Origin: Sphingobacteriales bacterium
Lineage (GTDB): Bacteria; Bacteroidota; Bacteroidia; Chitinophagales; LD1
Reading direction: 5' to 3'
Assembly (NCBI GenBank): GCA_018262795.1
Contig: JADFDM010000005.1
Location: forward strand, 186,001-250,000
Length of the DNA stretch: 64,000 nt
Below, piece after piece: positions 63,991 to 64,000 of the stretch. The notes beneath the pieces are model-generated. The model was given only the letters and a program-made list of their open reading frames with translations. It ran no database searches and was not told the origin of the DNA. The position numbers were made by a program, and so were the translations under genes. How positions within the stretch are numbered: the first letter of the stretch is position 1; each line of letters opens with the position of its first letter.

Positions 63991-64000
63991 AGTGGTTTGC

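Overview
The window looks like a chromosome segment from a member of the Bacteroidota, probably an environmental Chitinophagales/Saprospiria-type lineage; this placement is inferred from gene content. Supporting signs are several type IX secretion system (T9SS) parts and cargo (PorV/PorU-like pair, a PorP/SprF protein, OmpA/PD40 protein, secreted giants with type A or type B C-terminal sorting domains, SprB-type repeats), TAnnTTTG promoters with an upstream TTTG, weak or absent Shine-Dalgarno sequences, and many short lipoproteins. No tRNA, rRNA or CRISPR array was found by eye.

Layout. 1-5763: end of a PorV-like gene and a 1717-residue C25 peptidase (PorU-like). 5796-7256: helical protein of unknown function. 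7520-8038: array of 13 palindromes with 42-bp period in the divergent intergenic region. 8132-9322: protein with carboxypeptidase-regulatory-like folds. 9748-17413: mosaic locus with a fibre-like protein, two nearly identical 3-coathanger/T9SS proteins, three related lipoproteins, two 5'-truncated gene remnants and several terminator hairpins, followed by an IS3 remnant. 18284-21024: secreted lipase-like hydrolase, metallophosphatase lipoprotein, thiamine-binding-type protein. 21099-22369: infC, rpmI, rplT. 22549-27704: ABC exporter, an epimerase-CBS fusion, DAHP synthase, PurM. 27705-39713: housekeeping and envelope genes (folK, sppA, LolC/E-like permease, lpd, acyl-CoA carboxylase beta subunit, NlpC/P60 protein, small lipoproteins, GNAT enzyme). 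39733-46522: minus-strand SprF-like, OmpA-like and large adhesin operon. 46646-51060: three unknown or WG-repeat genes lying between REP-like palindromic elements, with a Y1 (RAYT-like) transposase embedded in those elements. 51065-52019: broken secreted lipoprotein with a poly-G frameshift and an in-frame TAG. 52260-62756: HerA-like ATPase, 1960-residue SprB-like adhesin, ung, a 1.2-kb repeat-filled gap, heptose-7-phosphate kinase. 62794-63990: PLP aminotransferase.

How it fits together. Much of the window serves cell-surface display. The PorV/PorU-like and SprF/OmpA-like proteins fit an export or anchoring role, and at least four large proteins carry C-terminal T9SS signals. The two least ordinary regions are the 42-bp (about four helical turns) palindrome array and the 9.7-17.4 kb mosaic locus. 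In the latter, identical blocks, conserved gene ends and truncated modules suggest repeated recombination between surface-protein/lipoprotein cassettes. All identity statements are by-eye comparisons; no search was run.
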